Assembly: GCA_031841125.1 (NCBI GenBank)
Contig: CM063113.1
Coordinates: 21,473,312 to 21,537,311, forward strand
Length of the DNA: 64,000 nucleotides
DNA from: Acanthococcus lagerstroemiae
Lineage: Eukaryota; Arthropoda; Insecta; Hemiptera; Eriococcidae
Direction: 5' to 3'
Both the position numbers and the translations under genes were made by a program. Shown here one piece after another: positions 1 to 11,340 of this stretch (position 1 is the stretch's first letter; the number at the start of each line of letters is the position of its first letter). The notes below the pieces were generated by a model. That model worked only from the letters and a program-made list of their open reading frames with translations. It did no database searches and was not told the DNA's origin.

Positions 1-957
1 TAAACTGGAAACTTGTGAGTTGAAATGATCAATAATGAGCCCGTTTAAACGCTTGATTTCTTTGAATTTAAGCTCTCGATCATCACATGGGAATAGCTTA
101 TTCTTTTGTATGATTACTTTTTCGCCGATTGAGCACAAGTGTACTAAATTAGTCCTCATATGTAGTGCCCATGAAGGGGCTCTATACGTTTTCTTTTCCG
201 TGTCATACCCGCTAATTATTTTGACGCCTTCTACAATGATTTCATACATCTTTGGATCTAGAATGTCGATCATAGTTTTTACGTCTGAAATTTTTCTCAA
301 AGTAATCAATAATCTTGAAAATTCTCTAATTTTGTTCGACACCTTATTTACGATTTGGGCTCGTTTGTGCTTTCCCAAATACGATTCTCCATAAATGCAG
401 ATTAATGGATCGGATTTCGCGATTTCACTTATTTCATCAACTATCATGATCGGAAACACTTCCTCTTTCAAACGTGATTTTACAAGGAACGAACTATGAG
501 CGCCATAATGCATGGCTAATAAAGTCTGTGAATTGCCAAGTGGATTTGACTTACATTTCGTTTTTTCATGGGTTTCCGGCTTACTTTGGCAATTTTTCAC
601 ATGCCGATACAGGTAATTCTTCTTAAAAAGGCCCAAACAAAAATTGCAAGGAGCATATTCATCTGAGTTGGAGTACAGTTTATTGGTTATTGCAGGTCTG
701 CGAACTGGGCAATACACTTTCTTTTCTGTCATTAAAGTATAGTTGCCCCTCTTTCTTAAGGCATCAAAAAGTTGCTTTCTATTATTGTCATTCTTTGGCA
801 GTTTCATTACATTTTTGACCTCAGTTTCATCCTTGTGCTTTCTCAGCAAATGGCGGGGAAAATGAGTAATTTCGTCAAAACAAAAAGGACACACATCTCG
901 TTTATCCCATATTTTCTTTACACGAGTAGAAAACTTCGAATTTCTGTCATCCATTAC
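1..957 (-). CDS. Partial coding exon of an unrecognised cysteine/histidine-rich protein (runs off left edge)
   Basis: On the minus strand a reading frame stays open from an intron acceptor (pyrimidine tract plus TATAG) just above position 957 to the window edge, 318 codons from the Met at 954-952. Two zinc-finger-like clusters are visible near the N-terminus: CPFC...H...H at about residues 22-40, then CNFC...H...C at about 103-119. The rest is basic and rich in K, I, S and N. The acceptor joins in phase 0 to the exon at 1964-2128. I do not recognise a named family; the double Cys/His pattern recalls large uncharacterised invertebrate proteins, some of them transposon-related. Absence of stops over 950 bp of AT-rich DNA and the phase match argue that it is real. 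Function unknown; nucleic-acid binding is an inference from the finger-like clusters only. Confidence 0.7.
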
Positions 958-1963
958 CTATAAGAAAATTAAAAAATAATCTAAGGCTCGACGTTGTGAG
1001 CAAATTTGTAAAACATTAATTTTAACGAGAAAAATGATGAGGTGTGTGGGGGGAGTGGGGGAGTGGGAGGAAGACCTCTTCCCCGTTGAGAGAACTGAAG
1101 ATAAGGCAGGCAGATGCGTGGCAGAGTAAGTTAAAGCAGCTGAGGTTGCGGGAAAATGATTTGGAGTATGGGTAGGTGTTGACAAAGGTTGGAGATGGAT
1201 AAGGGAAAGGGAACTGGGGAATTGACGGTGGACGACTCGATGGACAGGTGAATAGAGTAGAGTCAGAGCTGGAGACTAAAGGAGATATCTCATTCTCTTA
1301 TCAATTACTAAGAGTGTAAACTTCATCCCTGCTGCCTCATGAAGGGAGCCAGGGTTGAGGGTGGAGACCATCGAGGTAGAAGTAAAATCGGAAAAGATAA
1401 ATACTGAGAGGGTAGCGAAAGATGAATGAAAAGGATGGTGCAGATGAGGAAAGGGAAGTGGAGGCAGAAGAGGATGAGATGGAGACGGGTGAAGGTGAGA
1501 ATGAGGGGAAATCAATGACGGAGGTGGAAAGAAAAGCTCCACCTGTACCACAACTACTAAATTTTTCATACTTGTTATAAATTCAAATTTCTTATATTAA
1601 AATGCTATTTCTTTGTAACTTTAAATTCAAATTTCAAAGATATTTATTTTACGACGCTTCCTAACGGCTGTTTAATTAAGCATCCATTAAAATCTTGAAA
1701 GCAAATCAGTGAGTATTTAGACTGCTAAAAATATATTTCTAATTGGCATACCCTGGAAGAAGGAGTCTGTTTAAAAAAATTTAACTTTCAAAACCATCAT
1801 GCATGCTTACTCATACAGATAAAATTTGAAAATTAAAAAGTTTGAATCTTTAATGTAGTAAGCTCAAATTTTAAATATTTTTTTCTCATCGCCAGATTCA
1901 TATTTTGCTGAATTCCTTGAGATAAAGTAATTATTAAAATTAGATCATTAATCACCAACTTAC
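958..1963. other. Intron of the minus-strand gene, with a purine-rich plus strand at about 1030-1530
   Basis: No coding exon is visible between the donor at 1963 and the acceptor at 958. The plus strand from about 1030 to 1530 is strikingly G/A-rich with GGGGAGTGGGGGAG-type runs. This strand bias creates open but low-complexity frames on the minus strand (P, S, H, L rich), which I do not accept as genes. The rest is ordinary AT-rich sequence. Confidence 0.5.
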
Positions 1964-2128
1964 CGCATATTCGTCACCGGCTACCGATTCATGTTCTTCA
2001 CCAGCAGAAAATGAGGTGCCAATTTGGTGATCATTAGGTACTCGTATTTCGTCTTGTTGATCAAAAGAAAATTGTGGACATAAATTTTGTAATTCATGTA
2101 AATCTGCACTACTGTTGGTGAAAATCAT
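1964..2128 (-). CDS. Internal coding exon of the left-edge minus-strand gene
   Basis: This stretch ends at a strong donor (GCG followed by GTAAGT, reading the minus strand) and stays open for 55 codons from an ATG at 2128-2126. Its last codon is complete, and the next exon at 957 begins in phase 0, so the two join without a stop. The encoded peptide is acidic and polar (many E, D, Q, H) and has no domain I can name. The 5' limit is uncertain. The exon may begin at the ATG, or at an acceptor CAG ending at 2104, which would make the exon 1964-2103 and would fit a donor at 2228 in the previous exon in phase 1. Confidence 0.6.
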
Positions 2129-2328
2129 TTGTCATTTTTCGTATTTTCATCAAAATCCGAATTTTTTACTTCATGAAGATGTGGATGATGATCATCTTTG
2201 AGATTCAGGAAATCATATTCATTGTCACTCAAGCTTCTCAATTCATTAAGGATTTTGAAACCATTATCAGTGACGGGTGTACTGCTGTCAGTCATTACTT
2301 TTCCATCATACTTGAAGGTTGTAGAGCA
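2125..2328 (-). CDS. Candidate exon of the same minus-strand gene
   Basis: A frame open for 67 codons begins directly after an acceptor (TTGTTACAG) at 2331-2329. The acceptor is in phase 0, matching the phase 0 donor of the upstream exon at 11816. The peptide is acidic and rich in D, N and S, like that of the next exon. In its own frame it ends with a TGA that overlaps the ATG at 2128-2126 of the next exon. A donor TTGA/GTGACA at 2229/2228 would instead join it in phase 1 to an acceptor at 2104, giving a 125-nt intron. I cannot decide between a terminal exon, an internal exon with that donor, and a frameshifted relic. Confidence 0.4.
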   Translation of the reverse strand, partial: CSTTFKYDGKVMTDSSTPVTDNGFKILNELRSLSDNEYDFLNLKDDHHPHLHEVKNSDFDENTKNDK

Positions 2329-2710
2329 CTGTAACAATTAAAACTAATTTTAGAACATTTTCTTGGATGATTTCAGTGAAAGTAAACATTTTTTAGTTTC
2401 CTTAGAAACATTTTTTGGAACCTTTCAACATCAAAAAAAGATTTCCATTCATGTGACACTAGATTCACTCACTCTATTTCATCTCACTTTTACTATACCC
2501 CATTCGTTATGGTTTTTCTCGATCTTCACTCTCGAGACCTCTCCGCCACTTCCTTTATCATCTCATGACTCCTCGCCCCTCCAATGAATACCACCCCTAC
2601 GTTTCTGAAGTTCACAGTCTCTAAAATAGTTTTCAACTCTCAAAATTTCGACATTTTCGATCACAAAATTCTTTTCCTTCATTGACCTACTTTTGATTTC
2701 GATCTCGATT

Positions 2711-4440
2711 ATGTCGGCCAAACGTCTGCGGAAAGGAGAACCCAAAATTAGAACAAGACCTCCTGGAATATTTTCGAGAAATTCAACAAAACTTAACTCC
2801 ATCCCCGTTTGGCAGCTCCCGCAGTAGAGAAAACTGGACAATTGATAATAACGAGCAATATTGCGAAAACTCCTTCTTAACTCTAATAAATTTTTCACTC
2901 CCTCACAGGACTACCCCGATAGAAGAAGGTAACCAATACGATACCCCAGAAGGCATTCAACCACTTTTTGATTACCTGGACGAAAACCCACCAGCTGAAA
3001 CCTCTGTCCCTCCCCTTCTTCCACAATTTAACACAGACACAGGGAGCAACGTTTATCAGAACCCTCCAAATAGATCAAATAGAGAGCAATTTCTACAAGC
3101 GGACACTAACGAAATTCGGCAAATAGTAAACCAAGTCATCACTAACAACAGTAGATATAGGAGACACAGTCTGGACAATCTAGAGAAATATATAGCAGCA
3201 GTAGACAATAATATCATGATGAACCAGACAGTACAAGCTGAACAAATCGCACGGGTAACCCAAAACGAACCAAGACTACCGAGATTTGACCCTAGGAAAT
3301 TTTCTGGCAACCCAAATCAAAACGAAGATATAAATGAATTTTTCCGAGAATTTGAACTCTCGATAAGTATAAATGCATTTAACGGAGCAGACAAGACCCG
3401 TCTGATACCAATGTACTTGACAGGAGATGCTCTGCTATACTACCAAGAACTTAAGACCATGCGAAATATTCAAGACTACGATTTAATAAAAGAAAAAATG
3501 ATAGAAAAATTCAGAATAATTCCAGAAATCTTAGAACTAAAATTTAATACCAGAATTCAGGGAGATCTGGGAACTACGGACGCATTCGTTAAAGAAATAA
3601 AGAGAACATTAACCCACGAATGGCAGAAGAAACGATCATCCGGAACATATTAAGGGGTCTGAAAGCAACAGGAAGACAACTTCTAACCTTTGCCGACAAT
3701 TCCTCACCCGACAAACTTGAGCAAAATTTGAGGAAAATAGAATACACGAATACTATGGCTAAAATTCATGAGGAACAGAAAACTCACAACAAAATTTTAG
3801 AACTTGAGGAAAAGATAAACAAGTTGACAGTAAAAGAGATAGAAAAAAATACTCAGCAGAACACTGATAAGCAATAGGGGACATCTTGAAGGAGCTACAA
3901 ACGAAAATAGACCAAAACCAAGAACAAACGGTAATAGCGATACAAAAATTTTGTGACAATAGAAATAGGAATACGCAAATGGAGGAAATACTTCCTACCC
4001 CTCCTCAGATAAACAAACCTTCGAATAGGAACACTAACCCTTTCCTACAAACGGCCCCCCTCACCAATGGGAATCCGAATAGTAGTAGCAATGGACAAAA
4101 TTACGCTCCGTATCAAAACTTTCAAAATACGACAGATCCCTCATATAGACATGAACAAGGTCATAGACAGAAGAACTCAAGGTATAACAATAGACAGTAC
4201 AATGATAAAAGAAACAATGGGAATAGGTTCCAAAACCAAGTCAGCAGAATAATTTATGTACCCTATACTCCACCTCCCCCGGACATAGACTACATACCAG
4301 TCGAACCTTTAACCTTTGCGACTCCACGCTATACGTACATAATGGGAACAGATCACATTACAACAACTTTCAGAACCGTAGATACAACAATCAAAACCAG
4401 AATTCATATGTTAACCAGAACAGAACCTCTCGAACATTAA
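2711..4440 (+). pseudogene. Gag-like region of the gypsy element, frameshifted
   Basis: The region begins with an ATG at 2711 and carries at least three frames. A capsid-like segment (about 3216-3650) has the pattern FDPRKFSGN...FFREFE...YLTGDALLYYQ typical of retrotransposon Gag. A frame change near 3640 leads into a K/E-rich coiled segment (to 3877), followed by a Q/N/P-rich segment (3886-4440). Role in an intact element: particle assembly and RNA packaging in the cytoplasm. The breaks show that it no longer makes one protein. Confidence 0.75.
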
Positions 4441-4499
4441 ACAGACAACCCACTCTGATGATCACGTTTCCCACAGAAAATTCGAACCTCTCACGAGAT

Positions 4500-4560
4500 A
4501 AAGTACCTAGATGCTTCGTCTGCAACAGAACAAGTCACAAAGCAAATCAGTGGTGGTTCA
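4500..4560 (+). other. Zinc-knuckle remnant between Gag and protease
   Basis: The frame reads CFVCNRTSHKAN followed by two Trp codons (TGG TGG). A CCHC knuckle needs a final Cys at about this point, so the last zinc ligand appears to be lost by substitution. It sits between Gag and protease as expected. This region is not in a long open frame. Confidence 0.5.
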
Positions 4561-4789
4561 AGCCTCAAGAAAATTTTCAACAGCCACAGTTTTATTAAAA
4601 AAACTAGGAGCGAAGGGAGGAACCAACACTGAAAAAGTTTTCCCCAGTTCCACTTTTTTAATTCACTACCCCATCTTGGAAATACAAAAATAGAAAAAAA
4701 AAATGGCAAGAAATCAAATACGAGAGACGAAAACGTAAAACCATCATTTAAAATATGCCAAATCAGCCCAAACACGGTACCTAACCTTG

Positions 4790-5140
4790 AAATTAAAGTA
4801 GCCATCAGCAAGAAAACTGAAACTAATGCAATACTGGATAGTGGCAGTAACGTCACCCTAATTCACGCAAAACTATTACCGAATAATTACACCATAAAAC
4901 CAAACAAAACAGTCCTAAAAGACGCCTCCGACCGAGACCTTGAAACTGTAGGCGAAACAGAAATTAATATTAATATACAGGGATTTGATTTCGCTACCAA
5001 AGTAATAGTGGTCGAAAACTTAGCGGTTGATTTAATTCTCGGCATAGACTTCTTTGTAAGACATAAAATAACTATTGACTTTTCCGAGGAAGTAATAAAA
5101 ATAGGAAACAAAGCGAATATAAAAATTGACTCGAAATGAA
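4790..5140 (+). pseudogene. Retropepsin-like aspartic protease remnant of the gypsy element
   Basis: The frame contains the active-site triad DSG at 4837-4845 in an ILDSGSNVT context. Farther on it has the ILGIDFF flap/hydrophobic motif typical of Ty3/gypsy proteases. The usual job is to cut the Gag-Pol polyprotein. The catalytic Asp is present, but the surrounding polyprotein is broken by a stop near 5139. Confidence 0.7.
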
Positions 5141-5564
5141 TTCAAAAATTTTTCAAAAACGAAAAACTTCTGGCCACTTCGGAAGGTAACAATAAAATAC
5201 ACTGTTTAAAACGTATCATTTTGCCTCCAAAAGCTTCTGCCGAATTCGAACTAGAAATACCGCAAAGATTTATAGAAATCATCCAGAGTGACAAGACAAA
5301 ATGTTTAACTTTCGAAAAATTCACAAAAATTGAAAGAAAAGGTATAATCACTACCCCAAAATTAAGAATTAATTTCAAGAACACCACTATGAGAATTTCT
5401 CTATTCAGTTACACCACCAAACAAGGAGAAATCTAGCCTCAAACTACCATCGGAGAACTCAAAATTGTAGACAAAATTAGATTTAGGAAAACGGAAAGCG
5501 ATAGTAATCATAGAATAAACCAAATAAAACAGAGTCAGGGCATAGCTTAGGATACTGAAACACA

Positions 5565-6300
5565 GGTCTATGATCAATATAGGAAAGAAATAAAAATCTC
5601 AGAAGACCTAACCTTCGAACAAAGGAAGAAGGTCGTAAAATTAGTTAAGAAATACAAGCACGTCTCCAGTAAATCCACCTATTTAAAACAAGCAAAAGTA
5701 CCCCTTTGCGAAATCAAGGTAAAAGACAACATCCCGGTAACAGTCCGCCCCTTCCGATTATCACCCTCTGAACAAAAGAAAATAGAAATTGAAGTCGAAA
5801 AATTGATCAATATAGGGATTCTCGAATATGGACCATCGGAATATTGCAGTCCTATGTTCATTAAAAATAAGAAAGACTCAGAAAAACAACGAATACTCTG
5901 CGACTTCCGAAAACTAAACGAAAAAATCGCCGCTCCGCAGGTGCATATGCCCCATTCTAAAGAAATTGATTACTGAGGTTTCACAATAAATGGAAACTGT
6001 ATCAGACCATCCAAAGCTAATATAAAAGCGATTGAAAACCTTCCCCCCCCCCAAGACTATAAGAGAAGTAAGAGCTTTCTTGGGCGCATGCGGTTTTCTC
6101 CGAGGATCAGTAATGGGATTTTCGAAAATAGCTCAACCACTAACGAACCTACTACAAAATAATCCAGATAGCCACCAGAGAATACAATTAAATGAGGAAC
6201 AAATGAACGCATACAAGACGCTGATCTACAAGATTACTCACGCACCGGTATTGACTATTTTCGATAGCACAAAACAAGCATACATCTATATATAGACGCT
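5565..6300 (+). pseudogene. Reverse transcriptase of the gypsy element with the catalytic palm deleted
   Basis: The fingers portion is clear (VRPFRLSPSEQKKIE, then ILCDFRKLNE at about 5895-5930). After about 5960 a stop appears, and the sequence resumes with GFTINGNCIRPSKANIKAIE and FLGACGFLRG, which belong to the region after the palm. The stretch that should hold the YxDD active site is therefore missing, most likely through an internal deletion of about 100-150 codons. A run of C near 6045-6055 also shifts the frame. It cannot encode an active polymerase. Confidence 0.75.
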
Positions 6301-6800
6301 AGTAGCCAGAGTCTGGGTGCCGCACTCCTTCAACCCTCTGATGACAACTCCAAAATTCTGAAATCGGTTGCTTTCTCCAGCAAGAAATTGTCCCAACAAC
6401 GCAAAAGCCGCAATGACTCCTCATTAGATTTAGAACTCATTAGAAAGTTTTAGGAAATTCATTGGTGGGTCCGATATACCAACAATTGTCAGAACTGATA
6501 ACAAAGATTTGATTTTCTACAATACCATGAAATCAACAGACGTATACCCCCGCCTAGCAAGGATCCTTATATAAACTTCAAGGTTATAATTTCAAACTCG
6601 AACACGTGAGTGGAAAGAAAAACTACCTGGTAGACTTTCTCTCAAGAGCAGAAACTATCGACTCTGTAGAAAAAGAGGATCCGAAAGTAAATACTGTTAA
6701 CAACGTACGTCAGGAAACTGCCCCCAAAACCGATAATACAGAACATACTTTCCGAAAGGAACAACTAAAAGACAATCAATTAAACAAATAATCAATTACC
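6280..6800 (+). pseudogene. RNase H region and linker of the gypsy element, broken
   Basis: After TKQAYIYI, the continuing RNase H pattern (DASSQSLGAALLQ-like) is found only after a frame change at about 6290. Later pieces include a TDNKD-like motif near 6490 and HVSGKKNYLVDFLSR at about 6600-6645, the usual end of RNase H before integrase. The RNase H would degrade RNA in the RNA-DNA hybrid. Several stops and frame changes are present. Confidence 0.6.
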
Positions 6801-6929
6801 TGGAAGGAAAAACAGGCTCTTTACCAAGAAATATACGAAATACAATACGCTCCTATAGCCTTTCTCTGGACAAAATTTTAGTCTACAACAAGGTCGATTA
6901 TAAGTCTGGAATCCAAAATCCATCCTACG

Positions 6930-8050
6930 TAGTTCCTCTTCACCTTCAAAAGAAATTAATTCAAGAATGCCACGATTCTCCTACGCATGGTGCTCACATC
7001 GGATTTAACAAAACTCTCAAAAAAATCTACAAACGAAATTTGTGGTATAGAGGAATGTTTGCTGACGTCCAAAACTATATTAATTCATGTAAAAGCTGTG
7101 CGATTCATTCGAAACCTATAAAAAATATGGCCTACTGAAGACACGTGACCTTGAAAGTACTGTATCATTTGAAATATTTCAAATAGAGCATAATGGACCA
7201 TTTCCCATAAACCACCAGAAAAATATAGTACTCACTGTAGTCTGCAAAACTACACGATTTCTCTCCACTTTTCCGGTAAAAGATACATCTTCCACAGGAG
7301 TATTACAGTGTTTTAAACAAATTTTTTCTACGTACAGTCCTCCTCGAATCATAGAGTCAGATAATGCTTCCAATTTTGAATCACAAGAACTTCAAAATTT
7401 TCTCAAGCAATATAACAAAATTAAGGCATGGGTCCCCTTACCACAGTCAATCTCAATCCCTCATAGATGGAAGCAACAAAAAGCTTAATCAAGCTCTCCG
7501 CAAAACAATACAAGATCTACTTGAAACACATCAGAACCTAAACTGGGAGGAATTATTGAGGAATGTCACCTATGCTATAAACACAAGCCCAATTTTCAGT
7601 TTCCAATCTCCATATTTCCTACTTTATGCAAAGGAACCCACTCTACACTTCGAAAACCTCCACGAACTTTCCCTTTTGGGTCCCGTCACTTCCAGGGAAC
7701 AACAGATCACTGACTTATTAGATATACGGGCACAACTCACTCAGCACGTTCATAATAGTAACGAAAGGAACAAATTCTATTACTACTTGAAACACAAGGA
7801 TTGCGCCTTCAACGTGAATGATCAAGTCTACCTCCGCATGCCTAAAAGAAACAACAAACTTAGCCCACACTATTTCACAGACATCTATATCATAAAAAGA
7901 AAACTTTCGAACGTCAATTACATTGTACAGAAAAAAGACGACCTAGATGGCAGTCTCATATTAGTTCATGTTCAAAGAATTATGGCTGTTATACCTCGGA
8001 AGACAAAATTTCTTCCAACAAAGACCAATACAAATTCTAGGGACAATAAC
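6930..8050 (+). pseudogene. Integrase of the gypsy element, frameshifted
   Basis: An HHCC zinc-binding segment (ECHDSPTHGAHIG...SCKSCAIH) lies at about 6965-7110. The catalytic core follows: HNGPFP at about 7190, SDNASNF at about 7355-7380, then after a frame change YHSQSQSLIDGSNKKLNQ. Consensus gypsy cores have D before GPFP and E in the last motif. Here an E-H pair precedes NGPFP and a D occupies the expected E position, so the DDE triad looks altered. The C-terminal tail to 8050 is open in the frame that runs to 8356. Confidence 0.75.
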
Positions 8051-8163
8051 ATCCCTAAGCCAAGCTCTGGGCCTCCACGATCCCCTAACAACGATCCACC
8101 TTCCGATCGAGTGCTAAGAAGCCAAGATTTGGATCTCGAAACCCTCTCTGGGAGTTTTCTTTT

Positions 8164-8225
8164 CCAGGGGGGGGGAGGAAGCGGGGGAGTTTTGGTTTTT
8201 AATATATATAGAGAAAATAAAACTA
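8164..8225 (+). other. Polypurine tract and probable internal/3' LTR junction of the gypsy element
   Basis: CCAG followed by nine G and GGAAGCGGGGGAG is a strong polypurine tract. It is followed by AGTTTTGGTTTTTAATATAT and AGAG. Nearly the same order (G-rich tract, AGTTTTGATTTCTGATATAT, AGAG) recurs at 9794-9838, which supports reading this as a conserved 3' junction of one element family. Confidence 0.5.
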
Positions 8226-9590
8226 GAAGATTGCCTGTACAACCTTTTTATCCAATTTTTCATGCCGTGCTTTCAATATTCAAAACTTGTTTTGAATTTT
8301 CACCCTTCAAAACATTCCTTTTGAACACTATTTCAAACTCATTATCCTTCATGTGATATTAGGATGAAATGAAAAAACTTAAAACGTTTCGACTGAGTTT
8401 TGAAATTTTTTCCAGTATGCAATCATGAACTTTTAATCTTCGAAATAAATTTGTAAATACATACTATGAGGAACTTAATAAACTATCACTAATACACTAA
8501 AAACCATCGAAAAAGTTGCTAAACATTTTTTCACATTTAAAGGAATCTCGAACTTTTGAATTTGAAACTGTGCAATTAGATGCTCTTTCTCGAACAGTTT
8601 GGGATAATAGAGCAAAATATCATCAAGTGTCGAATATTGGAAAAAATACGTTTTTCACAACTAAATAATGTATAAGAGATTATTCTTGATACTGACCTTG
8701 CGTTTTATGGATCTTAGATACCGCTCACATTTTGTATCTGAATTTTCTTTCGGTAACTAAAACAAAAACTGTATTTTTGATTTAAAAAACTGATGATCCA
8801 AATCAATGAATCCTGGGAGAGCCTATCTTAGATGAGTCAGAAATGTACTAAATAAAACAAGAATATATGTTGGAAGAAAAATCGTTTCCTAATGACTTTT
8901 CAAATTAATCAAGTATTTGAAAAAAGAATGAAAAATTTGTGAAGGGGTCAACGAATATACTATTCTCGGTAATTGGCAAGAGGGAAAGGGGGCTAATATT
9001 GCCACCCCCAAGAGCCTCCCCGATGTCTTTGACGTAATGCCCGAAAGGGCAGATTCCAGGACTCGGATGAAGATAAAATTAGAAAAAAAGAAAAGAAAAA
9101 GGTAGTAGAGGTGGAAGGCAGCCATGGGATGGAAGGTCGCGATGGTAGAATATGAACGTGATAGGGTAATTTCTGGAGAAGGGGTTGTAGTGGTGGAGAG
9201 CACGTAGGGGAGGGAAAGCATCATAGTGAGTGCAATGATAGAGGTAAGCGAGGGGTCCTGGTGGGTTGGTTGATGGAGGAGGGACTCGTGGTGCCAGCGA
9301 GGATCTAGGAGTCATCAATAAGCCTTAATTGAAAAACAAAGAGTTCTGACACAGAACAACAGGTGAGCCAGCGCGCACCTGCTCTCAAATAGAATGTTGA
9401 GTGGTGTCATGATGTTATGGTAAACCATCAGTCATTGGCACAAAGAAGAACCAAAGCAAATTTCAATTGAGGAACATACTGTTTAGACAAAAAAGTGAGT
9501 AATATAGCGGTCGGGCGAGGCGCATAGCGCCGAGCTAGGCTGGCACGAGTGAAGCAAAAGACGGCAGGGGTTGGGCCGCAAAGTGGGGGG
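8226..9590. other. AT-rich intronic sequence, no gene seen
   Basis: The stretch follows the presumed 3' LTR start of the gypsy element. It includes an AT-rich part to about 8930 and a purine-rich plus strand from about 8990 to 9300. A C/G-rich patch with GGTCGGGCGAGGCGCATAGC occurs near 9509. No splice-framed exon or domain is visible. Confidence 0.4.
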
Positions 9591-9599
9591 GGGGGCGAA

Positions 9600-11340
9600 G
9601 CCTCCTAGTAGAGGTTAATAGAGGGATAGAGACTACTTCAGAATAGGCCTTCAGCACCATATCGAGCGCTCCTCCACTCAGCCCCCACCTTCACCACCAA
9701 GAGCCTTTTCCCAGCAACTACAGACCTCCTCCCTCATAACAACTACTAGCTCCCTTCATCCCCTCCGGGACTTAGATCTCAGATCAATAAGAGTGTGGGG
9801 GAGGCGGTGGCGGAGTTTTGATTTCTGATATATAGAGTAGCGACTTAAAGGCACCTCCCTGGCCAACGCCCTTTCTCCACCACAGCACACTGCCCGTGTG
9901 GAATAATTATTACGAGCAGAGTAAATTATTGATTATTAAATATTAATATTAATTAAAATATTAATATTTTAATAATCTCCCATCCAGGGAAAAATTATTC
10001 CAGTCAATTTAAGATTCATTGCGCAGTGGAAAATTCAATAGGCCACTCTCATCACTGCCCACAATTAAGGACAAGGAAAATTCATTAACAGAATTTTATT
10101 AAGTAAAACACAACAACTTCTTCTGGATGAATCTTCAAAACGAAATTCTTCTCTCGGCAACTTGTTCCTTCAGCGGCCTTCGGGATTCTTCATTTTCCTG
10201 ATGGCAAAATAAAATTGCCATCAGTCATAGATGTCAGATAATTATACGTAAATAAATTGACTCTATTAAGAGCAATCAAGTCCATCGCGGACAGTAGACC
10301 ACTAAGGTCAAACGAACAATCAGAGAAGCTACGAGCCTCAAGCACTGACTCTCCTGTGAGAAGCCAATTGTGTCCATCGGGGACAAGGTACCATTACAGG
10401 TAAAGCAGCCAGTTCAGGAATTATCGAAATTCTCTTACGAGGGGCCCACGAAAAGGGCGAAGTTATTTGTCAAATTTGGAGGATCGTTTTCCTCAATAAC
10501 ATAACCAAGAAGGGCAGAAGACTCATGTAACGCAATTGTAACGTAAATACGCCAGTTAATAAACGGATAAATAAATAACTATCTGACCTGAGAAATGGTT
10601 CTTCTTTCTCGACGTCACCACCACACAATATAAAAATGCGCAAATATTAACAGTTCACTTTTCTACGAGACACACGAAACGCGAAAAAGAAGTGTCGGGC
10701 AAATTTACATCTCCCGTGTATTTCAGATCTTAGACCCTTGAAAAAGGGGCGGAGACCACAGTAAATCTGACGTGGTCCAATTGGGGCTGCTGTAAACATG
10801 ACGTGGTCCAATTGATTGGACCACGGCTCCACTCAATGCCCCAGTGTGGCCTCATCCGAGGTGAGGAAATTAACTATGGATTAATTACTATTAATTATTT
10901 ATATAATAATTATTACCTGAATTTCGATTTAATCGAATCAAAAATTCACAATTTTTGACAGCCCGACTACCACCACTCCATCCCACCACAACTGCTCGAC
11001 TTCCACTCCTCCCCCAACTTAGCGCCTTCCCCGGCTGCTACTTTTCCCCCCACATCCATGAGCTCTTACCTCCACAATAATCACGACTCCCCCCTCCTCC
11101 ACCACCACCAATCCTCAACCCGGCTATCACAAATTCCTCCCATACTGCCTCGAGCCCCGCATCCTCATCACCTCCAGTTCTTTTCTCTACCTTGCCGTGA
11201 CAATTCCCCTCCCAGCCCTTATCCAATCCCGCCTCAACCATAATGGGCCCCATGGGCGGAGATGAGACCTTAGATCTCAGGTCACCGGGAGTTTTTTCAG
11301 GAGGGGTTGAGGCGTTAGGGAGGAAGTGGAAGGTATTTTT
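9600..11340 (+). mobile_element. Relics of one or two gypsy-related 3' ends, split by a solo LTR
   Basis: C-rich sequence at 9650-9785 and again at 10966-11250 leads each time into a TTAGATCTCAG motif (9774 and 11271). At the first copy this is followed by a purine tract and AGTTTTG plus TATATAGAG, as in the element ending at 8.2 kb. The translation of both motifs resembles the DLDL ending of that element's pol frame. The C-rich sequence continues without a break across the solo LTR at 9897-10960 once one GCCCG copy is removed. Confidence 0.45.
9897..10960 (+). mobile_element. Solo LTR (1064 bp) with GCCCG target-site duplication
   Basis: The block begins TGTGGAATAATTATTACG and ends CACAATTTTTGACA, giving the TG...CA ends of an LTR. 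It is flanked by GCCCG at 9892-9896 and at 10961-10965, the 5-bp duplication usual for LTR retrotransposons. A TATA-like ATATAAAAATGCGC lies at about 10629, with AATAAA-like sites near 10557. No internal coding region is attached, so it is probably a recombination product (solo LTR). An AT-only inverted repeat sits near its left end at about 9925-9978. Confidence 0.75.

Larger units (their letters stand above)
2711..8215 (+). mobile_element. Decayed Ty3/gypsy-type LTR retrotransposon (internal region)
   Basis: Gag, zinc knuckle, protease, reverse transcriptase, RNase H and integrase fragments follow one another in the canonical Ty3/gypsy order on the plus strand, ending in a purine tract (nine G, then GGAAGCGGGGGAG) at about 8167-8192. 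The element is dead. Reading frames shift several times, a central piece of the reverse transcriptase is missing, and integrase catalytic positions differ from consensus. No env-like frame is seen after integrase. I could not match a 5' LTR to a 3' LTR by eye, so LTR limits are not given. It lies in the long intron of the minus-strand gene, in antisense orientation to it, as is usual for tolerated intronic insertions. Confidence 0.85.

Noticed and set aside
1276..1569. P/S/H-rich minus-strand frame of 97 codons
   Set aside because: Low-complexity reading of a purine-rich strand, without start context or domain.
8889..9318. Overlapping minus-strand frames near 9 kb
   Set aside because: Low-complexity, overlapping in two frames, in an intron filled with retroelement sequence.
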